Positions 53,491 through 64,000 of a stretch of DNA of 64,000 bases are shown one piece after another. Numbering within the stretch: position 1 is the stretch's first letter; every line of letters starts with the position of its first letter. The notes under the pieces were generated by a model. It worked only from the letters and a program-made list of their open reading frames with translations, searched no databases and was not told the origin of the DNA. The position numbers and the translations under genes are program-made. Origin of the DNA: Brugia malayi (taxonomy: Eukaryota > Nematoda > Chromadorea > Rhabditida > Onchocercidae); NCBI RefSeq assembly GCF_000002995.4, contig NW_025062477.1:1878001-1942000 (forward strand), written 5' to 3'.

Positions 53491-55284
53491 CATTATTATT
53501 ATTATTATTATTATTCATTCATTCACATAACTTATAATTAAAAATTATTACTTTTTATTTTATAATGCGGGAAAAAAGGTTTTTTGCAAATGTGTTAATT
53601 TATAATATTTTTAAGCTATGATTAACAAAATTGGAGAAATTTTATAAATCGATGTTAGGTAATGATATCACTAAAATTAAAATGGAAAATTTGGAGCCAA
53701 GAATACGGCATGTATGGAATGGCCGTTGGGAACAGCAACCGGAACCGGAAAAACATATCGGTGTAATGTATCTGAAGCAAGTTATGACTGTCATGAAAAT
53801 ACCAATACCGTTGACATACAGCGATTTGCAAGCACGACAGGTTATTGCCGAACTAAAGACTTTTCGGTACTTGAGTTCGTGGAGATTTCTTGATATCGTT
53901 AGATAATTGCTTGAAAGTAGTATTTCTTGTTTCTTATTGGAAATAAAATGAAATTAATTATTTGAAAGTATGAAAGAAAAAACGAGAAAATAAGTATTAT
54001 TTTTATTTTCTTGATAAAATTTAAATTTTAAAATATTTGTTTTAAAATTTGTCTTTTAAAAGTAATATTTAACATTATTACCGCATTAAAAGTTTGAAAA
54101 ATAAAAAAAAGAAGAAATAGTAATTTTCTTATTTTGCAATAAAATTTAAAACTTCAACATTTATTTTAAAACTTAATCTTTATTGAAATTTTTCTAAAAA
54201 AAAAAAAAAAGAAATTTTCGATTTTCAAAATCTAATCAAATTATCCATTATTTAAAAAATTTAATAATTTGAATGATTTGTCATTTTTTTTTTTTTAAAG
54301 AAAAATATTATTTAAATCAATGCGAAGTGATTTTTTTTTAAGATAAGAAAATAAATTGTTTAATTTTAAGTTACTAAAAAGTACTTTTTTTTTTTAAATT
54401 AAATAAGAAGTTTGATTATCAATAAAATATATGAAATTCTTTGGATAATATTAACGTCACAAAATTCAAACGATTTATTTTCTTTCAAAAAATTTGTCAT
54501 AAATTTTAATAAATTTAAATTTAACAAAAAACTAATATTTAAGACTTAGTCTTGCGAGTAATTACGAATATTTTATAATTATTACTTATTTTTTATAAAG
54601 TAAACTTTATAAAAAATATTATAGATAGGTCCAGGTATCGTTTATATGATGTTTGATTTTGGTTTGCTCGGACGTGGAATCGTATTACAACACGTTACGC
54701 CTGAAGAACCATTGCTGCAACGTGCACGTTTCGTGATGTATTCAAATCTTCCAAAATTATACGCTAATTTTTTCTTGCTTTGTGAAGCAGTTCACGTAAG
54801 TTAGTTTGTTTACTTTACTTTCCTTTTTTTTTTTTTCTTCAAAAAATTAAAATTAGAAGGAATTTTTTTTCATTGAAAAAATGAATAAAATTAATTTAAA
54901 GAAAAATAAAAATGATAAATTTAGTAATTAATCAAAATTAATAAATAAGCAAATCATTTTTAAATAACAATTTAATGAAGCTAAAAAATATTTAAACAAA
55001 AAAAGGAAAAAAGATATGCAAATAAAGTAACAAAGTGATTAATTAGAAATAACAATTTTCAATTTTTCATTTATTTATTTATTTTTTCTTTTAAATTTTA
55101 GTTTGAAAGAGACATTTACATTTGGAATCATAAATGTTACATCAAACGACCACTGCTAACCAAAAGTGATGGCCCAATTTTGAAGCATCGACGTTGGTAT
55201 AATCAATTTTACGCTGAAAATAGTCCACGTTTGGAGTTAGATGGTACGCTTAGCAATGAAGTTAAATCAATTTTTGATTGGTAA
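50929..55284 (+). CDS. daf-36: DAF-36/Neverland-type Rieske cholesterol 7-desaturase
   Basis: Eight exons (50929-51051, 51322-51472, 52187-52308, 52959-53098, 53178-53359, 53659-53840, 54625-54795, 55102-55284) give 417 residues, near the length of C. elegans DAF-36. An N-terminal membrane anchor (about residues 2-20) precedes a Rieske [2Fe-2S] domain with C112-P-H114 (YCPHLGAN) and C133-PF-H136 (CPFHGW). The catalytic mononuclear-iron motif N222..D225..H228....H233 is [12 protein letters not shown]. The C-terminus matches DAF-36 wording ([52 protein letters not shown]). The enzyme makes 7-dehydrocholesterol, the entry to dafachronic acid synthesis and DAF-12 signalling. All iron ligands seen are intact. 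The fifth intron carries a (TTA)n tract. The ATG directly follows TTTTTAG, a likely spliced-leader acceptor. Confidence 0.95.
53431..53520. repeat. (TTA)n microsatellite inside a daf-36 intron
   Basis: An ATT/TTA tract with two TCA interruptions lies within the fifth intron of daf-36. Confidence 0.95.
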
Positions 55285-55303
55285 TTTGAAATATTTTAAT
55301 AAT

Positions 55304-55309
55304 AATAAA
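55304..55309 (+). terminator. Poly(A) signal of daf-36
   Basis: AATAAA 20 nt after the stop codon. The very short spacing makes later sites possible too. Confidence 0.4.
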
Positions 55310-56287
55310 TTTTTTTTTTTGCATTTGAAATGTTACATTAATTTTACACTGTGAAAATTTGTATTTTTAATTAATTAGTAACGATTAACAATGAAGTAAA
55401 ATGCTTTAAAAATGTTTCACACCTTGAAATTAAAAAGTTTTATTATTACATTCAATTTTTTTTTTTTTTTTGAATAAATATATTAAAATATTATAAAATG
55501 TCAACATACTGCCTGAGAAAATTGTCATATCTCACAGGCAAAAAAAAAAAAAAAAAAGGAATTTAAGGGAAAATGAATTACATTTAATATTTTTATGAAA
55601 TTTTTGCTTTTTTTTTTTTATTTTATAATAATTTAATATGTTCAAATTTCATGTTTTCTTCACTTTCCATGTACTTTCTTTTCAATTCAAATAAATTTGA
55701 AAAATTTTTTTGAGTTCAAATCTTATCATTTTACCATTTCGTATTTTAAGTAAATGAGTAACTGATATAAAAATATTTCATAATTTCAAATGTTTAATAC
55801 ATGAAAAATGATTGTAAAAAACTTATGAAAAATAATTTAAAAAAAAAAAAAACATTTTGTTACGGAAAATATTTGCATCATAGTTTAGTTAAATAATTAA
55901 TATTTGAAAAATGACAATAAAATACTCATACTGTAAGTTAAAAGAGATTCAGAGAAGTGAAAAAAAGTAGAAAAAGTTTTGTGATTCTGAAAAGATTTGT
56001 AAAAAAAGAAATAAAAAAGAGGAGAAGATGAAGAGAAAGAATAAAAGAAGTGGAGAAAATGATGTGATTTAATTACTTACATTTGTGTGATAATTATGAT
56101 AAGGAAAGTAAAAGTGATAATACACTGTGATTTGTGATAAATTCAGAATGAAAGAAGGAATTAAAAGTATATTATAAGTTTAATTAAATCAAAAAAACTT
56201 CTATGATTATATGATTGTTAATAAAATATATAAAACTTTGATTACATTTTATGATAATTATGTTTGGTTCAGAGCGATTAAATTATG
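55310..56287. other. daf-36 3' flank
   Basis: AT-rich DNA between daf-36 and the 29-bp array with no recognisable gene. It contains poly-A/T runs and a purine-rich stretch around 55940-56070. Confidence 0.6.
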
Positions 56288-58600
56288 CAGTTATCAGATT
56301 CATCACTGATATCATTCAGCTATCATACTTATCACTGATATCATTCAGCTATCATACTTATCACTGATATCATTCAGCTATCATACTTATCACTGATATC
56401 ATTCAGCTATCATACTTATCACTGATATCATTCAGCTATCATACTTATCACTGATATCATTCAGCTATCATACTTATCACTGATATCATTCAGCTATCAT
56501 ACTTATCACTGATATCATTCAGCTATCATACTTATCACTGATATCATTCAGCTATCATACTTATCACTGATATCATTCAGCTATCATACTTATCACTGAT
56601 ATCATTCAGCTATCATACTTATCACTGATATCATTCAGCTATCATACTTATCACTGATATCATTCAGCTATCATACTTATCACTGATATCATTCAGCTAT
56701 CATACTTATCACTGATATCATTCAGCTATCATACTTATCACTGATATCATTCAGCTATCATACTTATCACTGATATCATTCAGCTATCATACTTATCACT
56801 GATATCATATCATTCAGCTATCATACTTATCACTGATATCATTCAGCTATCATACTTATCACTGATATCATTCAGCTATCATACTTATCACTGATATCAT
56901 TCAGCTATCATACTTATCAATACTCATCACTGATATCATTCAGCTATCATACTTATCACTGATATCATTCAGCTATCATTCTATCACTGATATCATTCAG
57001 CTATCATACTTATCACTGATATCATTCAGCTATTATCATATACTTATCACTGATATCATTCAGCTATCATACTTATCACTGATATCATTCAGCTATCATA
57101 CTCATCACTGATATCATTCAGCTATCATACTTATCACTGATATCATTCAGCTATCATACTTATCACTGATATCATTCAGCTATCATACTTATCACTGATA
57201 TCATTCAGCTATCATACTTATCACTGATATCATTCAGCTATCATACTTATCACTGATATCATTCAGCTATCATACTCATCACTGATATCATTCAGCTATC
57301 ATACTCATCACTGATATCATTCAGCTATCATACTATCACTGATATCATTCATACTGATATCATTCAGCTATCATACTTATCACTGATATCATTCAGCTAT
57401 CATACTCATCACTGATATCATTCAGCTATCATACTTATCACTGATATCATTCAGCTATCATACTTATCACTGATATCATTCAGCTATCATACTCATCACT
57501 GATATCATTCAGCTATCATACTTATCACTGATATCATTCAGCTATCATACTTATCACTGATATCATTCAGCTATCATACTTATCACTGATATCATTCAGC
57601 TATCATACTTATCACTGATATCATTCAGCTATCATACTTATCACTGATATCATTCAGCTATCATACTTATCACTGATATCATTCAGCTATCATACTATGA
57701 TATCATTCAGCTATCATACTTATCACTGATATCATTCAGCTATCATACTTATCACTGATATCATTCAGCTATCATACTTATCACTGATATCATTCAGCTA
57801 TCATACTTATCACTGATATCATTCAGCTATCATACTTATCACTGATATCATTCAGCTATCATACTTATCACTGATATCATTCAGCTATCATACTTATCAC
57901 TGATATCATTCAGCTATCATACTCATCACTGATATCATTCAGCTATCATACTTATCACTGATATCATTCAGCTATCATACTTATCACTGATATCATTCAG
58001 CTATCATACTTATCACTGATATCATTCAGCTATCATACTTATCACTGATATCATTCAGCTATCATACTTATCACTGATATCATTCAGCTATCATACTTAT
58101 CACTGATATCATTCAGCTATCATACTTATCACTGATATCATTCAGCTATCATACTTATCACTGATATCATTCAGCTATCATACTCATCACTGATATCATT
58201 CAGCTATCATACTTATCACTGATATCATTCAGCTATCATACTTATCACTGATATCATTCAGCTATCATACTCATCACTGATATCATTCAGCTATCATACT
58301 CATCACTGATATCATTCAGCTATCATACTTATCACTGATATCATTCAGCTATCATACTCATCACTGATATCATTCAGCTATCATACTTATCACTGATATC
58401 ATTCAGCTATCATACTCATCACTGATATCATTCAGCTATCATACTTATCACTGATATCATTCAGCTATCATACTTATCACTGATATCATTCAGCTATCAT
58501 ACTCATCACTGATATCATTCAGCTATCATACTTATCACTGATATCATTCAGCTATCATACTTATCACTGATATCATTCAGCTATCATACTTATCACTGAT
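56288..58600. repeat. 29-bp minisatellite, about 80 copies
   Basis: The minus-strand unit is AGTGATAAGTATGATAGCTG followed by AATGATATC. It repeats head to tail over 2.3 kb with very few changes. Each unit holds TGATAAG, TGATAG and TGATATC, and a GATATC palindrome. The commonest variant changes CTTATC to CTCATC on the plus strand. Short insertions or deletions occur near 56805, 56922, 56978, 57032, 57335-57355 and 57693. The first plus-strand unit is a degenerate edge copy and the last is cut off at 58600. All frames are closed by stops, so it is not coding. Confidence 0.98.
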
Positions 58601-58630
58601 ACTTCTCCCTTTCCTCGTTCCTTACAATTT

Positions 58631-58762
58631 CTAAATCGAAAGACTTGCGCTATGTGCTGCACCCTTCAGTCCTTCTCGAGCAAACATTCCACGCATACCA
58701 GCGGAGGACGACGACTGATTGACACCAACAATTACACTGGCAGATGACGACGGCACTATCAG
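58631..58762 (-). CDS. Possible terminal coding exon in a GC-richer island
   Basis: Directly after the minisatellite, 58601-58790 is much less AT-rich than anything within several kb. On the minus strand a 43-codon frame runs to a stop at 58631 and includes SSSSAGMRGMFAREGLKGAA and HSASLSI. A TAG lies directly before it and could be a splice acceptor. A plus-strand frame of similar length is also open, so the strand is uncertain. No family is recognised. Confidence 0.2.
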   Translation of the reverse strand: MIVPSSSASVIVGVNQSSSSAGMRGMFAREGLKGAAHSASLSI

Positions 58763-61036
58763 CTATCACAGCTACTATCTTTTCAATATTTTATCTCTTT
58801 TCTTTCCTTCTTTTTCTCTCTCTCTCTCTCTCTCTCTCCCTCTCATTCCTTTAACTTTTTAATTTTCTTTATAGTTGTTTATATTTTCTAATTTGTTCTC
58901 TTCCTCCTTCTCAATTTTCTTTCTCTTTCTCTCTCTCTGCTATATACATTCATAGAAAGAGAGAGAGAGAGAGACGGAATTTTAGCAAAATTTGATCTCA
59001 ATAAAAATGAAAAAAAGAAATTTAAACAAGAAAAATTACGACACACACATACATAACATACATTTTAGCAATAAAAACTTTCATTGTTTGAAACGTAGTA
59101 TGGTTAACGTAACGTAACGTACCGTAAAATGTTTTGTGAGTAAGTTACGTACGTGAATAACTTGTGCATTAATACTTACTTTATAACAAATTGATAATAT
59201 TTATATGCATAATTCTTTGTTATTTCTTTATTATTTGTTATATTTTACATTTATATTTCTTATTCGTAACTATAAGTAATAAAATAAAATAAAATGAAAT
59301 TTTCATATTCAAAAAAAAAAAAAAAAAAATTGGCGTAGCATAGCGTTGTTATAAGTGAAAAATTATTTTGAAGGAATGAATGCATTGAAAGATTTAATTG
59401 TAAAATAAGTTGAAAAATTTGATTTGAGCCATTTTGCGAAAAAAAAAAAAAAATTCTTTTTTTCTCCACTTTTTCTCATTCTTTTAAATATTTTCATAAA
59501 CAAAAATTTACTATTTTTATTGTTTTTGAAAATAAAATATACAGTATATTCAGTGTGAACAAATTAAATTAATTAAAGGTTTTTTTTTTTTTTTAAAAAA
59601 AAAAAACTTATTTTAAAGCAAAAAATTAGAAAAAGATATATTATTGATTGATTGAAATTAGTTCGAAAAGAATTTATTTGTGGTAAGCAAAATTTTTGAA
59701 AATAAAATTTCCATCAATGTTATTACAAAATATATCATAGTTATGTGAAACGATCAGTAATATTTAATTTATTAGATTGTATGTTGGCAAAGTTTAAAAT
59801 TACACTGAAAGTAATTATAAAAGATGAAAGTACGGTGCGTTGGATAATAAATTATAATTCAATTTTTCATAAATTAAATAATAAAAATTGAATTTTACAT
59901 GCGTGAAGCAAAATATTTTAGTCAAAAAACTATTCTTTTTATCACATAAATAAAATCGTAAATATTTTTTATTTTTTTTTTTTTATTTTCATAAAATGCA
60001 TATTATAATTTCCTTTTTCTTTGCAAAAATTTTGTAAGTAATTATAATTACTTTTATCAATATTTATTTTATTAATCGATTATTATCATTATTATCAATT
60101 ATTATTATCAAATAATAAATAAAAAATCCTGATATTTTCCATTTTCCTTTTAAAAATAATTTTTTTCTTATATTTCAACTTTTGTAAACACATTAAAAAA
60201 TAAATAAATTATAATATTTATTAAGAAAACAAGAACTAATCAAATTTTTGATAAAATTTCATTTGCACAGTTTATTATTAACTTTATTATTTCTCTAATT
60301 CTTCTAACTTTAATAAATTAAAATTTTGATTAATGAAGAAACTTACTTATTTCATTCTTTCATTTCAAAATAGTTTTGTTCTTAAATTTATTCATCGAAC
60401 AAGAAATAATTTTAATTTTATTGAAGTTAAGTACACAAATCAAATTACAGTATTATTCTTATAATAAACATTAATTTTCTGTCAAATGTTATTAACTATC
60501 CAAGTAAATTCATATCTTTAATCTATCTGTAAATGAATTAATTAGTAGTCGTTGTGATTGAAATTAAATTTTAAATTAATTTGTTGCTTTTTTCTCTCTC
60601 TCTCTCTCTCTTGATAACGATCTCTTCCTGTTAATTAATTCGAACTTAAATTCTAACCGTAAATTATTTATTTCAAACATTGGCATCAATTTAACTTAAT
60701 TTAGCTTTACGTTTTCGTCGTGATCGACACGTAACGTTTTTGATCGACACGTGATAACAATTTTTAGATACCAAATTAAATTAACTAATTCATAAGTGGA
60801 AGGGAACAATTTTCAAATGTATATTTCACTTTAATATATTTATTTTACGTTGTTATTATTAACGTGAAACGTGAAACGTGAAATGTTATACGTTCAAAAG
60901 TTTGTTTGTTAGTAAATAAATAATGTAAACAAATGATTGAAAGAATATTTCAGGTCATTATCAGTCCATTCATTTACATATTAAATTCTTTCATTTCTTG
61001 AATGGTGCAGAAGAGAAATGAAACTTAATTGATAGT

Positions 61037-61180
61037 AGGAGAGGGAGAGAGAGAGGGAGGGAGAGAGGGAGAGAGGGGAGAGAGAAATTATTGTTGAGAA
61101 AAGAACGCTTTAATAAGATCATCTCTTCAGACGAGGAATGGAATGCTTGTAGAGAGAGAGAGAGGGAGAGAGATATAGGA
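61037..61180. repeat. GA-rich polypurine tracts
   Basis: Two blocks of GAGAGGGAGAGA-type purine sequence (61037-61086 and 61153-61172), with more scattered polypurine to about 61380. Such mirror-like tracts can form triplex DNA. Confidence 0.8.
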
Positions 61181-61835
61181 TACAGGGAATAGAAGGTACA
61201 ATATAAATGAGATAAGATGTAAAAGAAAATGGAAAGAATACGAGTAATGGAGAGGTATAGATTTCACTGGTGGAATTGAAGTTCTTTAATGAATTAGTAT
61301 TATTGCTAGAAGAGAAATGGGAGAAATGAAGGGGAAGAGGGAGAAAGGAAGAAGAAGAGAGTGTGAGTGAGAAAGGAAAGAGATTGCTTTCTTGTCACCT
61401 TTACATATTTGCAAAAGTGCCATTAAGATTTGTTTCTATGATAGTTCGAAATTCTCTTCGTTCCTCCATTTCCTCTCGTTGTCTTCCTCTCCTATCTACT
61501 CTCCCTCTCTCTCTCTCTCTTCTTAAATATTGTCAATAAAGCGTTGGCGAACTTTTGTCTTCGTTGTGTTCAAAACTTCCACACACGCACAGACACGCTC
61601 ACACAAATATACACACGTATAGGAGGCATACACACATACATACACGGACATGCACACGTGCACACACGTACGCAGACGCACGCACGAATACAATAGACGT
61701 ACACGCACACACGTATGCACACATAGACGTACAATATAAATGTACCCTTTCTAAACCTTTTACCATTTCTCTTTTTAACTTGGCGTAACTATCTGTATAC
61801 ACATACATACTTAATGCGTGTACTGTATGTCCTAC

Positions 61836-61907
61836 CGTACGTGCATTAAGTACACCGTGCACGTACACGTGTGCGTACACGTGTGCGGTGTACTTAATGC
61901 ACGTACG
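61836..61907. repeat. Perfect 22-bp inverted repeat (long hairpin)
   Basis: Arms 61836-61857 and 61886-61907 are exact reverse complements; the right arm includes CGGTGTACTTAATGCACG. The 28-base loop carries two copies of GTACACGTGTG, each with an ACACGTGT palindrome. A diverged copy of the right-arm wording (ACTTAATGCGTGTAC) lies at 61809-61823. Confidence 0.95.
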
Positions 61908-62396
61908 CATGCGCTGTTTTCTGTTGCATAAATTTTGGTGCAAAATTGTTTGTAATAGTGAATGAATTAGAGTTCTTTTGCATTTGTGTTATGTGTAAAT
62001 GATTGAAATGTTTATTTTGCGTTTGTCTTTTTTGTTTCTTTTAATTTTAAGTTTAAATTAGAGTAATTAGTTAGAAAGAAAGAAAAGAAGAGAAAATAAT
62101 AATAAAAATGGAAAGAAAATAAAATATAAAAATTTTAATTTTTCTTAAAAAAAAAGAGCGAAATAAATGATAATTAATAATATTTTTTTTTTCTTTCACT
62201 GTCTCTTCCTCTTCTCTCTCTCTCTTTCTTTTTTCTTTTATTCTTTGTATAATATTTATTTTATTAATGATAGAATTATTTTATAGCAAAAAGAAGAGGG
62301 AAAAAATAAATAAAAAAGTAAAAAATTGTTTATTCTCATTTGGGTTTCTTTTTTCTCTCTTTTTTTTTTTTGGTACCAAAGAAAGAGGACGGTAAC

Positions 62397-62400
<4 letters not shown>

Positions 62401-62452
<52 letters not shown>
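62401..62452. repeat. (AG)n microsatellite
   Basis: A pure AG dinucleotide tract of about 26 units. Confidence 0.97.
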
Positions 62453-62456
<4 letters not shown>

Positions 62457-62624
62457 AGGAAGCACGAGAACCATTTTTCTCGATTATGTTTGGCATTGGT
62501 ACATTGATGTGGCGGTAATGGTATGACGATGATACGATGATTGCAAAGACTGCGGGACGAAGAACTGATGATGAAAAGGGGACGATAGTTTAATGGGTTA
62601 ATGTATCTATGTACATGCATGTCT

Positions 62625-62705
62625 GTATGTGTGTGTGTGTGTGTGTACGCATGTTTGTATGTGTGTATGTGTGTATGTATATATATATGTATGTGTATGT
62701 GTGTG

Positions 62706-62803
<98 letters not shown>
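62625..62803. repeat. (GT)n microsatellite
   Basis: A GT tract, interrupted by ATGT and TACGC variants on its left half and nearly pure from about 62698 to 62800. Long GT tracts can adopt Z-DNA. Confidence 0.95.
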
Positions 62804-62804
<1 letters not shown>

Positions 62805-64000
62805 ACATTGTTAGCAACTATTTCTGCCCGCCTTTTCAATTGCTTCTTCGTGCATCAATATGATGCCAAACTTTTATTTCGATCGAAATAAATGCAAAAT
62901 TTTCATTTTAAAATTGGTACAAAAACTTCCAAAAATTCATCATTGTTTTTTCTTTTTTTGTCAGAATTATTGTTTAAATTTATTTGATGGATTGATTGAT
63001 CAGTTATTGATTTTATTTATTGTAATATATTTGTATGATACATAGTGAAGAAAATAGAATCGAATTCAGTGGTATGGTACCTACCAGTTATTGATATATG
63101 ATATTTCTCTTTCTTCAGCGCTTATCATCTTCTTCTGATAATAATTTCATTTAATTAATTTGTTATCAAATTAAACTTTTATTTTTTAATTCCATTCTGA
63201 TTCATTCACCATTATTATTATCATTAAGTTATTGGGATGATTTCAGTTTTTTATCGCTTTTTATCTTTTACTTCACTCATTGATACAATGTAAGACAGAA
63301 AAAGGAAGAAAGTTTTGAAATTTAAATTCTGAAATTGGCATACTTTTGCGCTTAACTGGGGACATTTAGGTATTTGTTGAAAGAAAATGATGGAAATAAT
63401 CAAATACTCAACCAAATATTTACACATTTCTGCGAGACAAAAAAAAAAAAATTAGTATGGTTGTTAAATTTTGTTTTTAATTGAATATTCTGGTTGTAAT
63501 ACTAAAAAAAAAAATAAGACAGAATGTATTGTATGCTTAATTTCAGATGATTTGAAGAAAAAGTTATTTTACTATTATCTTACTAAATTGTTCTTTTTTC
63601 TGGTTTATTATCCCATTATTATTCCAATATTAATTTTCATTTCTTTTTTTTTTTTTTGCGCCATATTTTTAACAAATTTCTACGAGTCGGAAAGTTAGAA
63701 AAAAAATAGTATAAATTCTTTTTTTTTTTTTCTTCTAAATTAATACAGTATTTCTTTGCTTTGTAATAAATATTTTTTAATATAATTATTTTATCAGGCC
63801 AAAAAAAAAAAAAAAAAGATCACATATCATTATCATACAAACATATGTAACAGTTATTTTTGAGTTGTTTATTTTCTTTTCTTTTTTTTTTTTTTTCTCT
63901 CTCATAAAATTCTCATTTTTGCTATGTTTAAAATTAATTAATTGATATCATTTTTATCTTTTGCAAAAAAATTTTTTTTTTCTTTTTTCTCTCTTCTCTT

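Larger units (their letters stand above)
58763..64000. other. Repeat-rich region without a recognisable gene
   Basis: Contents include CT and GA microsatellites (58818-58845, 58955-58975, 60595-60612, 61037-61180, 61500-61520), CA-rich DNA (61570-61735), a perfect 22-bp inverted repeat (61836-61907), (AG)n at 62401-62452 and (GT)n at 62625-62803. Open frames here reflect these repeats. Confidence 0.55.

Noticed and set aside
53092..53541. 149-codon plus-strand frame
   Set aside because: Only 53178-53359 is a daf-36 exon; the ends are intron sequence, including the (TTA)n tract read as poly-Tyr.
56288..58600. CRISPR-like array
   Set aside because: Units are contiguous with no unique spacers and the genome is eukaryotic; it is a minisatellite.
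62256..62863. Ser/Leu, Arg/Glu, Thr/His and Cys/Val repeat frames
   Set aside because: They come from the (AG)n and (GT)n tracts on both strands.

Overview
This is an AT-rich nuclear eukaryotic window with short exons, GT-AG introns, long homopolymers, trinucleotide microsatellites and minisatellites. It is nematode DNA. It carries a DAF-36-type Rieske sterol desaturase (cholesterol 7-desaturase), a CRAL-TRIO/GOLD protein and an SLC17-like transporter with nematode-style wording, and several initiator codons lie just downstream of polypyrimidine-AG sites that look like spliced-leader acceptors. The long AT-rich introns suggest a clade III (spirurid/filarial-like) worm, but the species cannot be fixed from the sequence.

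Layout: 1-14.4 kb holds no complete gene. It has a possible first exon (6891-6993, minus), an inverted-repeat element (5845-6610) and large (TTA)n/(AAT)n microsatellites. 14475-18513 (minus) is a ten-exon gene whose product joins an N-terminal MADF domain to two tandem BEN-like domains. 19141-19329 is a 33-bp tandem repeat that is open only on the minus strand as an 11-residue repeat. 19800-20332 (plus) encodes a small COX6C-like cytochrome oxidase subunit. 21209-29295 (minus, perhaps starting at 30639) is an eight-exon SEC14-like CRAL-TRIO + GOLD protein. 32218-33709 (minus) is ribosomal protein S7. 39188-43578 (minus) is a ten-exon SLC17-family anion transporter. 50929-55284 (plus) is daf-36 in eight exons. 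The 29-bp minisatellite at 56288-58600 (about 80 copies) begins 1 kb after daf-36, and each unit carries GATA-type motifs. 58.8-64 kb is repeat-rich (CT/GA, CA/GT, a perfect long hairpin) without a recognisable gene.

The genes are independent housekeeping, signalling and chromatin genes, not a functional cluster. daf-36 is the most biologically pointed: it would make 7-dehydrocholesterol, the first step toward dafachronic acids, the ligands of the DAF-12 receptor that governs dauer/infective-stage decisions. The CRAL-TRIO/GOLD protein is a lipid-transfer type protein and SLC17 members move organic anions or phosphate. All exon junctions given were joined by hand by checking reading phase; in each complete model the exon lengths sum to a whole number of codons.
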